The notes under the pieces are model-generated. The model saw only the letters and a program-made list of their open reading frames with translations. It did no database searches and had not been told where the DNA came from. The translations under genes and the position numbers were made by a program. Shown here one piece after another: positions 39,089 through 48,187 of a stretch of DNA of 64,000 nucleotides (the stretch's first letter is position 1; each line of letters begins with the position of its first letter). This DNA comes from Streptomyces sp. AA1529 (GTDB lineage Bacteria; Actinomycetota; Actinomycetes; Streptomycetales; Streptomycetaceae): NCBI RefSeq assembly GCF_000280905.1, contig NZ_ALAP01000012.1, positions 40,391 through 104,390 on the forward strand, in the 5' to 3' direction.

Positions 39089-41275
39089 ATGGCTACGACT
39101 TTCCCGCGGCAGCACGCCCGTACCCACAGGTTCACACTCGGGGCTCCGAGGTCCTTCACTGTCGCCCCGGACGGCTCACGAGTCGTCTTCCTTCGCTCCC
39201 GTGGCGGCTCTGACCTGGCTCACCTGCTCTGGGTGCGGGATGTGGCGAGCGGCGCCGAGCGGATCGCGGCCGACCCCGAAGCGCTGCTCGGCGGCGCGGC
39301 CGAAGAACTGTCGGCGGAGGAGCGGGCCCGGCGCGAGCGGAGTCGCGAGGGCACCGCGGGTGTCGTGGGATATGCCACCGACACGTCCGTGAACAGCGCC
39401 GCTTTCGCTCTTTCGGGTCGGCTCTTCACCGTGGACCTGCTCTCCGGGCAGGCGCGGGAGCTGCCGGTGCCGACGCCGGTGGTCGACCCGCGCCCCTCCC
39501 CCGACGGCCGGCACGTGGCCTATGCCAGCGGCGGGGCGCTGCGGGTGGTGACGGCGGCGGGCACGGACGACCGGGCGCTGGCCGAGCCCGAGGCCGCGAC
39601 CGTCACCTGGGGCCTGGCCGAATTCGTCGCCGCCGAGGAGATGTCGAGGACCCGCGGCCACTGGTGGTCGCCGGACTCGGACCGGCTGCTGGTCGCGCGG
39701 GCCGACGACGCGCCCGTGCGCCGCTGGACCATCGCCGACCCGGCGAACCCGCACGAGGAGCCGACACGGATCGCCTACCCCGCGGCCGGAACCGAGAACG
39801 CCGAGGTCACGCTGTATCTGCTCGATCTGGACGGGACCCGGTGCGAGGTGGTCTGGGACCGCGAACGCCATCCCTACCTGGCCCGGGTGCACTGGTCGTC
39901 CGGCGGGCCGCCGCTGCTGCTCGTACAGAGCAGGGACCAGCGCGAGGCGGCGTGTCTGAGCGTGGACACCGAGACGGGTGCGACGTCCGTCACACTCACC
40001 GAGAATGATCCAATCTGGCTGGAACTCTTCGGCGGGGTCCCGGCCTGGGCGCCGGACGGCAGCCTGGTGCGGATCACGGACGACGCCGGTCGACCGGACG
40101 GGGCGGCCGGCGCCTCGTCGGGCGCACGGGTGCTCATGGCGGGCGCACGGCCGCTGACCCCTGCCACCCTGCATGTCCGGGCCGTGCTCGACATCGGCGA
40201 CGAGGACGTCCTCTTCTCCGCCTCCGAGGGCGACGGCGCACCCCGGTCCCGCCCCGGCGACATCGGGGTCTACCGGGTGCCGCTGGCCGGGGGCGAGCCG
40301 GTGCGGATCACCGACGGGGACGAGCCGCACGTGGCGTCCGCGGTGCGCGGCGGCGGGACGCTGGTGCTCTCGACCGCGAACCTGTCCCGGCCGGGTTCCC
40401 GTGCCGTCCTGCTGCGCGGGGACGGCACCGGGCCCGTGGGCGGCGAGCCCGCCGCCGTCGCGTCGTTCGCCGAGGAGCCGGTGCTCCGCACCGCACCGCG
40501 CCTGGTGCACACCGGGCAGCGGCGCATCCCGGCGGCCGTCGTCCTGCCCACCGGATACCGGGCGGCGGACGGACCGCTGCCGGTGCTGATGGATCCCTAC
40601 GGCGGGCCGCACGGGCAGCGGGTGGTGGCCGCGCACAACGCGCATCTGACGGCCCAGTGGTTCGCCGACCAGGGGTTCGCGGTGGTCACGGCCGACGGCC
40701 GCGGCACCCCCGGGCACAGCCCCGGCTGGGAGAAGGCCGTCTCGCGCCGGCTGGCCGCCGTCACGCTGGACGACCAGGTGGCGGCGCTGGAGTCGCTGGC
40801 CGAGGAGTACCCGCTGGACACCTCCCGGGTCGGCATCCGCGGCTGGTCCTACGGCGGATATCTCGCGGCGCTCGCGGTGCTGCGACGGCCCGACGTGTTC
40901 CACGCCGCGGTCGCCGGTGCCCCGGTGACCGACTGGCGGCTGTACGACACCCACTACACGGAGCGGTACTGCGGCACCCCGCAGGACGACCCCGAGGTCT
41001 ACGCCGAGTCGTCGCTGATCACCGACGCGGGACTGGCCGGGGTGGACCGGGACGCCCCGCACCGGCCGATGATGATCATCCACGGGCTGGCCGACGACAA
41101 CGTCGTGGTCGGGCACGCGCTGCGGCTCTCCTCCGCCCTGCTGGCCGCCGGGCGTGCGCACGAGGTGCTGCCGCTGTCGGGCGTCACGCACATGGCCGGT
41201 GGCGCCGAGGTGGCGGAGAACCTGCTGCTGCTCCAGGTGGACTTCCTGAAGCGGTCGCTGGGGACCGGCGGCTGA
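39089..41275 (+). CDS. S9 family prolyl peptidase (DPP IV-like)
   Basis: Serine peptidase of 728 residues with an N-terminal beta-propeller (about 20-470, VAPDGSRVVFLRS...) and C-terminal alpha/beta hydrolase domain. The triad is Ser587 in GWSYGGY, an Asp in GLADDNVVV (669-670) and His701 in GVTHMAG. EE in the propeller (FVAAEEMSRTRGHWWSPDSD) matches the Glu pair that binds the peptide N-terminus in dipeptidyl peptidase IV, so it probably removes X-Pro dipeptides from short peptides. No signal peptide is evident; ATG 39089. It lies beside importer 1, so processing of imported peptides is a natural inference. Confidence 0.92.
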   Translation: MATTFPRQHARTHRFTLGAPRSFTVAPDGSRVVFLRSRGGSDLAHLLWVRDVASGAERIAADPEALLGGAAEELSAEERARRERSREGTAGVVGYATDTSVNSAAFALSGRLFTVDLLSGQARELPVPTPVVDPRPSPDGRHVAYASGGALRVVTAAGTDDRALAEPEAATVTWGLAEFVAAEEMSRTRGHWWSPDSDRLLVARADDAPVRRWTIADPANPHEEPTRIAYPAAGTENAEVTLYLLDLDGTRCEVVWDRERHPYLARVHWSSGGPPLLLVQSRDQREAACLSVDTETGATSVTLTENDPIWLELFGGVPAWAPDGSLVRITDDAGRPDGAAGASSGARVLMAGARPLTPATLHVRAVLDIGDEDVLFSASEGDGAPRSRPGDIGVYRVPLAGGEPVRITDGDEPHVASAVRGGGTLVLSTANLSRPGSRAVLLRGDGTGPVGGEPAAVASFAEEPVLRTAPRLVHTGQRRIPAAVVLPTGYRAADGPLPVLMDPYGGPHGQRVVAAHNAHLTAQWFADQGFAVVTADGRGTPGHSPGWEKAVSRRLAAVTLDDQVAALESLAEEYPLDTSRVGIRGWSYGGYLAALAVLRRPDVFHAAVAGAPVTDWRLYDTHYTERYCGTPQDDPEVYAESSLITDAGLAGVDRDAPHRPMMIIHGLADDNVVVGHALRLSSALLAAGRAHEVLPLSGVTHMAGGAEVAENLLLLQVDFLKRSLGTGG

Positions 41276-41280
41276 CCCCC

Positions 41281-41328
41281 GCCGCCGGCTGCCGCGGGCG
41301 GCTCGGGCCGACCACGGCAGCCGGCGGC
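41281..41328 (+). terminator. Terminator hairpin of the S9 peptidase gene
   Basis: GCCGCCGGCTGCCG (41281-41294) pairs perfectly with CGGCAGCCGGCGGC (41315-41328), five bases after the stop codon. Confidence 0.65.
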
Positions 41329-41361
41329 CAGGGCCGCGGACCGGGTGGGAAAGGCCACGGC

Positions 41362-41392
41362 GGAGGGTTCCGGGACCGGCCCGGAACCCTCC
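41362..41392 (-). terminator. Terminator hairpin of importer operon 1
   Basis: Perfect 13-bp arms GGAGGGTTCCGGG (41362-41374) and CCCGGAACCCTCC (41380-41392), loop ACCGG, 20 bp beyond the stop of the last importer gene. Confidence 0.7.
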
Positions 41393-41411
41393 CTGCTGGC
41401 GGACTGCCGGA

Positions 41412-42548
41412 CTACCGGCCGGCCTCCACGGCGGCGTCCTGCGCACGGGCCGCGGTCGTCGGCTCCTCGGGGAAGTGGCAGGCGGTCAGGTGGCCGCCGG
41501 TGTTCCCGGGGATCTGGACCAGCGGCGGCTCGTCCGTGGCGCACTTGTCCTGGGCCTTCCAGCAGCGGGTGCGGAAGCGGCAGCCGGAGGGCGGGTTGAC
41601 CGGCGACGGCACGTCCCCCACCAGCCGGATGCGCTCCCTGGCCGCGTCTCCTGTCGTGTCCCCGTCGTCCCCGCCGTCCTCGTCGTGCAGCACGGCCTCC
41701 GGCACCGCCGAGAGCAGCGCGTGCGTATAGGGGTGGCGGGGCCGGTTGTAGATGGCCTCGCGCTCGCCCACCTCGACGATCTTGCCGAGGTACATCACCG
41801 CGACCCGCTCCGAGAAGTGCCGCACGATCGCCAGGTCGTGGGCGATGAAGACGAAGGCGATCCCCAGGTCCCGCTGGACCTGCTGGAGCAGGTTGACGAC
41901 CTGGGCCTGGATGGAGACGTCCAGCGCCGAGACCGGCTCGTCGGCCACGATCAGCTTCGGCTCCAGGGCCAGGGCGCGGGCGACGCCGATCCGCTGGCGC
42001 TGGCCGCCGGAGAACTCGTGCGGGAACCGGTTGTAGTGCTCGGGGTTGAGACCGACGGTCTCCAGCAGCTCGCGGATGCGCTTCTCCCGGCCGCCGGGCG
42101 GGTTGATGCCGTTGACCTCCATGGGCCCACCGATGATGGCGCCCACGGTGTGCCGCGGGTTCAGCGACGAGTACGGGTCCTGGAAGATCATCTGGATCTC
42201 GGAGCGGACCGGTGCCAGCTGCTTGCGCGTCGCGTGGGTGATGTCCTGCCCGGCGTAGCTGAGGGAGCCCGCGGTGGGCTCCAGCAGCCGGGTCAGCAGC
42301 CGTCCCGTCGTGGACTTGCCGCAGCCCGACTCGCCGACGAGCCCGAAGCTCTCGCCCGCGTGCACGGCGAGGTCGACCCCGGAGACGGCCTGGACCTCGC
42401 CCACTTTCCGCTTGAAGGGGAAGCCGCCCATGATCGGGAAGTGCTTGGCCAGGTTCTCGGCCTTCAGCAGCGGCTCGCCCGTGCGCGCGGGCCGCTGCTC
42501 CCGCGGTTCGCCCCCGCCCGGCTCGGTCAGGGTGCCGTCATCGCTCAT
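41412..42548 (-). CDS. Oligopeptide importer 1, ATP-binding protein (DppF/OppF type)
   Basis: 378 residues, last gene of importer 1. Walker [11 protein letters not shown]-loop MIFQDPYSSLNP, signature [15 protein letters not shown], Walker [13 protein letters not shown]. The oligopeptide-type C-terminal region has the Cys-rich motif [14 protein letters not shown], which in this family can hold a 4Fe-4S cluster. It pairs with the DppD-type ATPase upstream (25 bp apart). ATG 42548. By gene order (permease, lipoprotein, permease, ATPase, ATPase) it is in the position of bldKE. Confidence 0.95.
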   Translation of the reverse strand: MSDDGTLTEPGGGEPREQRPARTGEPLLKAENLAKHFPIMGGFPFKRKVGEVQAVSGVDLAVHAGESFGLVGESGCGKSTTGRLLTRLLEPTAGSLSYAGQDITHATRKQLAPVRSEIQMIFQDPYSSLNPRHTVGAIIGGPMEVNGINPPGGREKRIRELLETVGLNPEHYNRFPHEFSGGQRQRIGVARALALEPKLIVADEPVSALDVSIQAQVVNLLQQVQRDLGIAFVFIAHDLAIVRHFSERVAVMYLGKIVEVGEREAIYNRPRHPYTHALLSAVPEAVLHDEDGGDDGDTTGDAARERIRLVGDVPSPVNPPSGCRFRTRCWKAQDKCATDEPPLVQIPGNTGGHLTACHFPEEPTTAARAQDAAVEAGR

Positions 42549-42573
42549 TGGTCTGGGTCTCCCTCTGCCCGGC

Positions 42574-43644
42574 CTAGCTCAGCCTGGGCTTGATCTGCTC
42601 GACGAAGAACGTCCGCTTCTGCTCCGCCGTCAGGTGGCAGGCGGCGCCCCGGCCGTCCGGAAGCTGCGGCCGGTCGGCGGTGCAGGAGGCACCGGCGACC
42701 TCGTCCACGAAGTCGCAGCGGGGGTGGAAGGGACAGCCGGGCGGGGGTGCGAGCAGGCTGGGCGGGGTGCCGAGGATCGGTGAGAGCTCCTCGTTCACGT
42801 CGCCGGTCAGCCGGGGCATCGAGGTGAGCAGGCCCCAGGTGTAGGGGTGCTGCGGCGCCCGCAGCACCTCCGCGACGGAGCCCCGCTCGACGGCCCGGCC
42901 GCCGTACATCACCAGGATGTCGTCCGCGACGTTGGCGATGACGCCGAGGTCGTGGGTGATGAAGATGATCGCGGAGCCGAACTCCTGCTGGAGGTCCTTG
43001 AGCAGGTCCAGGATCTGCGCCTGCACCGTGACGTCGAGCGCGGTGGTGGGCTCGTCGGCGATCAGCAGGTCCGGATTGCACACCAGCGCCATGGCGATCA
43101 TCGCGCGCTGCCGCATACCGCCGGAGAACTGGTGCGGGTAGTCGTTGACCCGCAGCTTCGCGTTCGGGATGCCGACCTTGTCGAGCATCTCGACGGCGCG
43201 CAGCTGGGCCTCCCGCTTGGAGCAGCCCGTGTGCTTGCGGTAGGGCTCGGCGATCTGCCGGCCGATCGTGTAGTAGGGCGAGAGCGCGGTGAGCGCGTCC
43301 TGGAAGATCATCGCCATCTTGTTGCCGCGCAGCGACTCCAGGGTCTTCTCCCGCGCGCCGGTCAGCTCCTGGCCGTCCAGCATGATCTCGCCGGAGACCG
43401 CGGTGGTGCGGGGGTTGTGCAGTCCGAGGATGGACAGGTTGGTGACCGACTTGCCGGAGCCGGACTCACCCACGATGCCGAGGGTGCGACCGCGTTCCAC
43501 GGCGAAGGAGAGCCCGTCGACTGCCTTGACGGTGCCGTCCTCGGTGTCGAAGTGCACGTACAGATCGCGCACCGAGAGGAAGGCGTCCCCGTCGCCGGCG
43601 CCGCGCGGGCCCGGTACGTCGGCTTCCTTGGTCAGGGTGGTCAT
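42574..43644 (-). CDS. Oligopeptide importer 1, ATP-binding protein (DppD/OppD type)
   Basis: 356 residues, ATG 43644. Walker [10 protein letters not shown]-loop [12 protein letters not shown], signature [15 protein letters not shown], Walker [13 protein letters not shown], and the C-terminal peptide-transporter extension with CPFHPRCDF. It is 12 bp downstream of the permease gene. It works as a heterodimer with the neighbouring DppF-type ATPase. Position matches bldKD. Confidence 0.95.
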   Translation of the reverse strand: MTTLTKEADVPGPRGAGDGDAFLSVRDLYVHFDTEDGTVKAVDGLSFAVERGRTLGIVGESGSGKSVTNLSILGLHNPRTTAVSGEIMLDGQELTGAREKTLESLRGNKMAMIFQDALTALSPYYTIGRQIAEPYRKHTGCSKREAQLRAVEMLDKVGIPNAKLRVNDYPHQFSGGMRQRAMIAMALVCNPDLLIADEPTTALDVTVQAQILDLLKDLQQEFGSAIIFITHDLGVIANVADDILVMYGGRAVERGSVAEVLRAPQHPYTWGLLTSMPRLTGDVNEELSPILGTPPSLLAPPPGCPFHPRCDFVDEVAGASCTADRPQLPDGRGAACHLTAEQKRTFFVEQIKPRLS

Positions 43645-43656
43645 GTGCCGGTTCTC

Positions 43657-44634
43657 CTAGGACAGCCGCACGCGCGGGTCGATGAACGCGTAGGCGGCGT
43701 CCACGATGATGTTGAAGAGGATGATGAAGGTGGCCGCGAAGAGCATCACGCCCATCACCATGGGCAGGTCGGTGTTCTGCACCGAGTTCACCGCGAGGGT
43801 GCCGAGTCCGGGCAGCGAGAACGTCCACTCCGTGATCATCGCGCCGCCGAACAGCGAGCCCATGTCGACGCCGAAGATGGTGACGATGGGGATGAGCGAG
43901 CCGCGCCAGGCGTAGCGGAAGAAGACGTACTTCCCCGACATGCCCTTGGCCCGCGCGGCTTTGACGTGGTCCTCCTGCAGCTGCTCGATCATCGAGGAGC
44001 GGGACAGACGGGTGTAGTTCGCGGTGAAGATGATCTGGATGACCAGCCAGGGGAGCAGCAGTCCCAGGAACCAGCCGACCGGATCCTGCGTCAGCGGCAC
44101 GTACTTGGGCTGGTCGAGCAGTTCCAGGTTGTAGACCACCAGCGCGAGCACGAGCGGACCGATGAAGTAGATCTGCATCGAGGAGAGCAGCAGCGACATC
44201 GAGCTGAACGCCTTGTCGATGAGCGTGCCCTTCTGCCAGGCGGCGATCATGCCCGCGCCCAGCCCGATCAGCAGGAAGACCACGGCCCCGCCGAGGGTCA
44301 GGGAGACGGTGGTGGGGAAGCGGTCCAGGATGGTCTGCCAGACCGGGTCCTGGTTGGCGAAGGAGTAGCCGAAGCACGGTGCCGGGCAGTCCCCGACGTT
44401 GAACTGACGGCCGGCGACGATGCCGACCATGAAGTGCCAGTACTGCATGGGGATCGGTTCGTCGATGCCCATGTTCTTGCGGATGACCTCCAGCGCGTCC
44501 GGCGTGCAGTTCTTGCCGCAGGCCAGCATCGCCGGGTCCCGTGGGACGGCATAGAAGAGGAAGAAGGTGACGGCGCTGATGATCAGCAGGATCACCACGG
44601 CGCCGAGCGACCGGCGGATGAGGAATCGCAGCAT
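43657..44634 (-). CDS. Oligopeptide importer 1, permease (DppB type)
   Basis: 325-residue membrane subunit, six helices. Starts MLRFLIRRSLGAVVILLIISAVTFFLFYAVPRDP, the DppB/OppB hallmark. The EAA loop reads DHVKAARAKGMSGKYVFFRYAWRGSLIP. The external loop after helix 1 has four Cys (ACGKNC; DCPAPC), unusual for the family and possibly disulfide-bonded outside the cell. ATG 44634. It lies downstream of the lipoprotein gene, separated by strong hairpins. Position matches bldKC. Confidence 0.94.
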   Translation of the reverse strand: MLRFLIRRSLGAVVILLIISAVTFFLFYAVPRDPAMLACGKNCTPDALEVIRKNMGIDEPIPMQYWHFMVGIVAGRQFNVGDCPAPCFGYSFANQDPVWQTILDRFPTTVSLTLGGAVVFLLIGLGAGMIAAWQKGTLIDKAFSSMSLLLSSMQIYFIGPLVLALVVYNLELLDQPKYVPLTQDPVGWFLGLLLPWLVIQIIFTANYTRLSRSSMIEQLQEDHVKAARAKGMSGKYVFFRYAWRGSLIPIVTIFGVDMGSLFGGAMITEWTFSLPGLGTLAVNSVQNTDLPMVMGVMLFAATFIILFNIIVDAAYAFIDPRVRLS

Positions 44635-44683
44635 GACGGAACGCAGCTCTCGTGCGACAGCGGAATCGAGACGTGCGGGACAG

Positions 44684-44744
44684 CGGAGTCCGGAGGAGCG
44701 GACTCCGGGCTCCGCCGCCCGGCCCTGCGGGCCGGGCGGCGGAG
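44684..44744 (-). promoter_or_regulatory. Two stem-loops between lipoprotein and permease genes, importer 1
   Basis: CGGAGTCC (44684-44691) / GGACTCCG (44700-44707), then a perfect 16-bp stem CTCCGCCGCCCGGCCC (44710-44725) / GGGCCGGGCGGCGGAG (44729-44744) with loop TGC. Inside the operon, right after the lipoprotein stop, they probably stabilise lipoprotein mRNA and reduce read-through. Confidence 0.65.
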
Positions 44745-44771
44745 GCGGCGCCTACCGGCGCCGGGCGAGTG

Positions 44772-46568
44772 CTACTTCTTCACGTACAGCGACGTGGGCT
44801 GGATGTCGTGCAGCTGCTCGTCGTAGTACATGCCGCCGATGTTGGAACCGGAGAGCTGGACGGCCTTGTAGTAGTGCATCGGCACGGCGGGCACGTCCTC
44901 GGTGAGGATCTTGTCCGCGAGCTTCTGCCACTCCTCGGCCGCCTTGTCCGCGTCGGACAGGGACCGGATGCGGTCCATCTCCTTCTCGAACTTCGGGTTC
45001 TTGTGGTGCGAGTAGTTGGCGGAGCCGTCCTGCACCTGGCGCCCGTCGAACAGGTTCGGGATGACGGTCGAGGAGCTCGGCCAGTCGGCACCCCACGAGT
45101 TGTGGTAGATGTCGTAGCCGTTCTTGACCTTGCCGATCTGGTCGTAGTACGTGTCCTGGATGATGTCCTTCTTCTGGACGTCGAAGCCGGCCTTCTCCAG
45201 GTTCTGCGTCGCGGCGACGGCGAAGTCCTGCCACTCGGGGGAGTTCTGGTAGGCGAAGGTGAGCTTCATGCCCTTCTTGCCGGACTCCTTGAGCAGCTTG
45301 GCCGCCTTCTTGACGTCACCCTGCGGGTTCTTGAGCTTGTCGAAGGGGTCGGTCTTCTTGTGGCCCACCAGGGTCGGGCTGATGTAGTTGCCCGCCATCT
45401 CGCCGCCGCCGGCGCCGCCGAAGGCCGAGACGATCGACTGGTTGGGGATCGCGTAGGCGATGGCCTGCCGGACCTTCTTGTTCTTGATCCGGTCCATGTT
45501 GATGTTCAGGTAGCTCACGTAGGACTGGTAGCCGGAGACCGAGCGCTTCTTGATCTCCGGGTCGGTGCGCACCTTCTGCAGGCTGGAGGCGTCGACCTGG
45601 TTGGTGAAGCTGGTGGCGGTCCGGTTCTCACCGGCGTCCGACATCAGCCGCTTGGTGGAGTCCTCGAAGGAGACACCGAACTGGATGTTGAACGCGTCCG
45701 GGTACTGGTGCCGCGCGGGGTCCGTCTTGGGGTCCCACTCCTTGTTGCGGACCAGCTTCATGCTCTTGCCGGACTTGAACGACGCGATCTTGTACGGGCC
45801 GCTGCACAGCGGCTTCTTGTCGTACTTCTCCTTGGTGTCCTTCTCCTCGGACACCGCCGCGTAGCCCGCCATGGCCAGCGCGTAGGGCAGCTCGGCCTGC
45901 GGCTTCTTGAAGTGGAAGATGATCGTCTTGTCGTCCGGGGTCTCCAGGACGTCATCGGGCAGGTGCTTGCCCTTGTAGGGGCCGTCCTTGAGCATGTCGC
46001 GGTACTTGGCGCCACCGGTGTCGGCCAGCCACTGCTGGATGAAGGTCGGCCCCTCGGTGATGAAGGGGGCGAACGTCCGCTCGATGGTGTGCCGGATGTC
46101 CTTCGAAGTGATGGCCGAGCCGTCCTCGAACTTGACCCCGTCCTTGAGCTTGTAGGTCCAGGTCTTGCCGCCGTCGGACTTCTGGCCGCTGTCGGTGGCC
46201 AGGTCGCCCACGACCGCGTACTCGTCGCCGCTGACCCGCTTGTAGGTGGTCAGACCGCGGTGGATCAGCGTGGCGAGGGCGCCCTCGTCGCTGACGTAGA
46301 TCTGCGCGGGGTCGAGGTGGGCGTAGCTGTCGCGCTGCAGCACCTTGATGGTGCCGCCCTTGCGGCCGCCGTCGACCTCCTTCGCCGGGCCCTTGGAACC
46401 GGCCGCGTCCGCGAAGGTGTAGGAGACGTCCGAGCCCTGCTGCTTGGCCTTCTCGTCCTTGTCCTTGCTGTCGCCCCCGCCGCCGCTGCTGCAGCCGGTG
46501 AGGAACAGCGCCCCGGCGGCGACCGCCGCGAGGGAGGCACGCGCCGTGCGTATGCTCACTCTGCTCAT
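44772..46568 (-). CDS. Oligopeptide importer 1, substrate-binding lipoprotein
   Basis: Family 5 solute-binding protein, 598 residues from ATG 46568; the frame continues open upstream into the permease gene, but the lipobox fixes this start. Signal peptide with lipobox LTGC, Cys26. The mature protein contains family 5 patterns such as KLKDGVKFEDGSAIT and GPYKIASF, and ends YDEQLHDIQPTSLYVKK. It captures peptides outside and passes them to the permeases. The gene order permease-lipoprotein-permease-ATPase-ATPase is that of bldKABCDE in S. coelicolor, in the same chromosomal interval, so this may be BldKB. Position, not sequence, is the evidence. Confidence 0.9.
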   Translation of the reverse strand: MSRVSIRTARASLAAVAAGALFLTGCSSGGGGDSKDKDEKAKQQGSDVSYTFADAAGSKGPAKEVDGGRKGGTIKVLQRDSYAHLDPAQIYVSDEGALATLIHRGLTTYKRVSGDEYAVVGDLATDSGQKSDGGKTWTYKLKDGVKFEDGSAITSKDIRHTIERTFAPFITEGPTFIQQWLADTGGAKYRDMLKDGPYKGKHLPDDVLETPDDKTIIFHFKKPQAELPYALAMAGYAAVSEEKDTKEKYDKKPLCSGPYKIASFKSGKSMKLVRNKEWDPKTDPARHQYPDAFNIQFGVSFEDSTKRLMSDAGENRTATSFTNQVDASSLQKVRTDPEIKKRSVSGYQSYVSYLNINMDRIKNKKVRQAIAYAIPNQSIVSAFGGAGGGEMAGNYISPTLVGHKKTDPFDKLKNPQGDVKKAAKLLKESGKKGMKLTFAYQNSPEWQDFAVAATQNLEKAGFDVQKKDIIQDTYYDQIGKVKNGYDIYHNSWGADWPSSSTVIPNLFDGRQVQDGSANYSHHKNPKFEKEMDRIRSLSDADKAAEEWQKLADKILTEDVPAVPMHYYKAVQLSGSNIGGMYYDEQLHDIQPTSLYVKK

Positions 46569-46663
46569 GGTGGTGTCTGCACCTGCCTGTCGGTTGTCCG
46601 TCGCTGCCTGACTGATGCCGTACGGGGTGGCAGCACCCCCCACCACTCGGTCGCGCCTGGCCC

Positions 46664-47698
46664 TCATCGGCCGGACTTCGGGTCGAACGCGTCCCTGACC
46701 GAGTCTCCGAGCAGGTTGAATGCGAGGATGAAGATCACCATCGCGCCGCCCGGGAAGAACATGTAGGTGATGTCGCTCTGGTAGATCTCGGCGCCCGTCG
46801 CGAACATCCGGCCCCAGTCCGGGGTGGGTTCCTGCAGGCCGACGCCGAGGAAGGAGAGTCCCGCGATGGCGGTCACGCTGTTCGGCAGCATGTAGGTGGC
46901 CTGCACCAGGATCGGCGTGACGAGGTTCGGCAGCAGCTCCTTGCGGACGATGCGGCCCGGCGGGGTCCCGGCGACCCTCGCGGCCTCGATGAACTCCCGC
47001 TCCCGCAGGGACAGCGTCTGACCGCGCAGCAGTCGCGCCAGTGTCATCCAGCCCAGCAGCCACATCACGTAGATCAGCACGCACGCGCGCAGCCAGGTGG
47101 GCATCTCGTCCCGGGGGTCCACCAGCAGCGCCGCCACGACCGGGGTGAAGGCCACGAAGAAGAGCTGGTTGGGGAAGGACATCATCAGGTCGGTGAACCG
47201 GCCGAGGAAGTAGTCGACCTTGCCGCCGAAGTAGCCGCCCACGACCCCGATCACGATGGCGGTGACCACCGACAGCAGGGTGATGATGACCGCGAGCGAG
47301 AGCGAGGTGCGGATCCCGTAGAGGAGCTGGGTGAAGACGTCCCGGCCCAGCCCCGGCTCCAGGCCGAACCAGAACTCCCCGTCCATGCCGCCGTTGGGCT
47401 TGACCGGGTAGAAGTTCTCGTTCAGCAGATCCGGCCGCAACTGCCCGTAGCGGGTGTAGGGATCCTTGCCGTACAGCTTGGCGATCACCGGCGCCAGAGC
47501 CGCGATCAGGAAGAAGGCGAGCACGATGCACGCCGAGATCACGCCCGTGCGGTCGCGCTTGAAGCGCGTCCACATGAGCCGGCCGGGGGACCGGCCCGCG
47601 AGTTCGTCCTTCTTGGCAACTCGCGTAGAACTCAGACCGGCGTCCTCGGGGCCAGGGGTGTCGGCCCCGGCCGCCGCAGCCTGGGAAGTACTCGTCAT
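46664..47698 (-). CDS. Oligopeptide importer 1, permease (DppC type)
   Basis: 344 residues, ATG 47698, first gene of the operon. N-terminal 45 residues are a hydrophilic leader, then ARLMWTRFKRDRTGVISACIVLAFF-type first helix; EAA loop REFIEAARVAGTPPGRIVRKELLPN; ends LGDSVRDAFDPKSGR, typical of DppC/OppC. A DppC-type permease before the lipoprotein is unusual (the other two importers start with the lipoprotein) and matches bldKA. A weak -35/-10 pair and an inverted repeat lie upstream. Confidence 0.94.
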   Translation of the reverse strand: MTSTSQAAAAGADTPGPEDAGLSSTRVAKKDELAGRSPGRLMWTRFKRDRTGVISACIVLAFFLIAALAPVIAKLYGKDPYTRYGQLRPDLLNENFYPVKPNGGMDGEFWFGLEPGLGRDVFTQLLYGIRTSLSLAVIITLLSVVTAIVIGVVGGYFGGKVDYFLGRFTDLMMSFPNQLFFVAFTPVVAALLVDPRDEMPTWLRACVLIYVMWLLGWMTLARLLRGQTLSLREREFIEAARVAGTPPGRIVRKELLPNLVTPILVQATYMLPNSVTAIAGLSFLGVGLQEPTPDWGRMFATGAEIYQSDITYMFFPGGAMVIFILAFNLLGDSVRDAFDPKSGR

Positions 47699-47771
47699 CG
47701 CGTGTGTGCTCCCGCGCTCAAATCTCGCCGAAACCCGAATCGTTGGGCGTGATGCGGGTGGGTTGAGCCGG

Positions 47772-47801
47772 ACTTTGGCAAGCCGGTTACGTGCCAGTCA
47801 A
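47772..47801 (-). promoter_or_regulatory. Possible promoter of importer 1
   Basis: On the minus strand TTGACT (47801-47796) and CAAAGT (47777-47772) are 18 bases apart, about 75 bases before the start codon of the first gene. The -35 is good, the -10 weak. Confidence 0.3.
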
Positions 47802-47846
47802 GGGGTGTTGGGCAGGCTCGATGCTGTCCACCGCTTTCTTGAGCGA

Positions 47847-47873
47847 ACGTTGCGCAGATCGAGGTGGCAACGT
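47847..47873. promoter_or_regulatory. Inverted repeat upstream of importer 1
   Basis: ACGTTGC (47847-47853) and GCAACGT (47867-47873), perfect 7-bp arms with a 13-base spacer, about 150 bp before the operon start. The length suits a dimeric regulator. Such GTTGC/GCAAC half-sites are common operator types, but none is named here. Confidence 0.4.
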
Positions 47874-48187
47874 GCTTGACATCACATCGCGCCGCCGGGC
47901 AAAGCAGTCCAGGCCGCCAGGAATCGCCTTAACGGTTCCGCAACACGGCCGTCTTCTCACCGATATCCGAAGCAGCCGCCCTGAAGTGCGTACGGAATCC
48001 AACTCCTCCGAATGGATGATCACTTGGAGTTCCCGCGCGCGAGCGGTGCACATCGTGCGAAGATGGAGAGGCGGTCGGAGTGCCGTGCGGCGCGGCGCCA
48101 GGGGGAGCTTGTAGCCGGACGGCGATCACGGGTAGACACGGACGGATCCGGGGACATCGCGACACCGCACACACGGGGGGCCGAGCC

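Larger units (their letters stand above)
47699..48187. other. Divergent intergenic region upstream of importer 1
   Basis: 489 bp with no credible gene; the codon composition of its short open frames is not Streptomyces-like. It contains an inverted repeat at 47847-47873, a possible leftward promoter at 47772-47801 and TTGACA-like sequence at 47876-47881 on the plus strand. Confidence 0.6.

Noticed and set aside
44772..47573. 933-codon minus-strand frame that seems to fuse a permease and a lipoprotein
   Set aside because: The upstream part is out of frame with the real permease gene; the lipobox signal peptide fixes the start at 46568.
47787..48114. Two short open frames (88 and 107 codons) in the importer 1 divergent region
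   Set aside because: No ribosome sites, codon third positions not GC-biased, no family resemblance.
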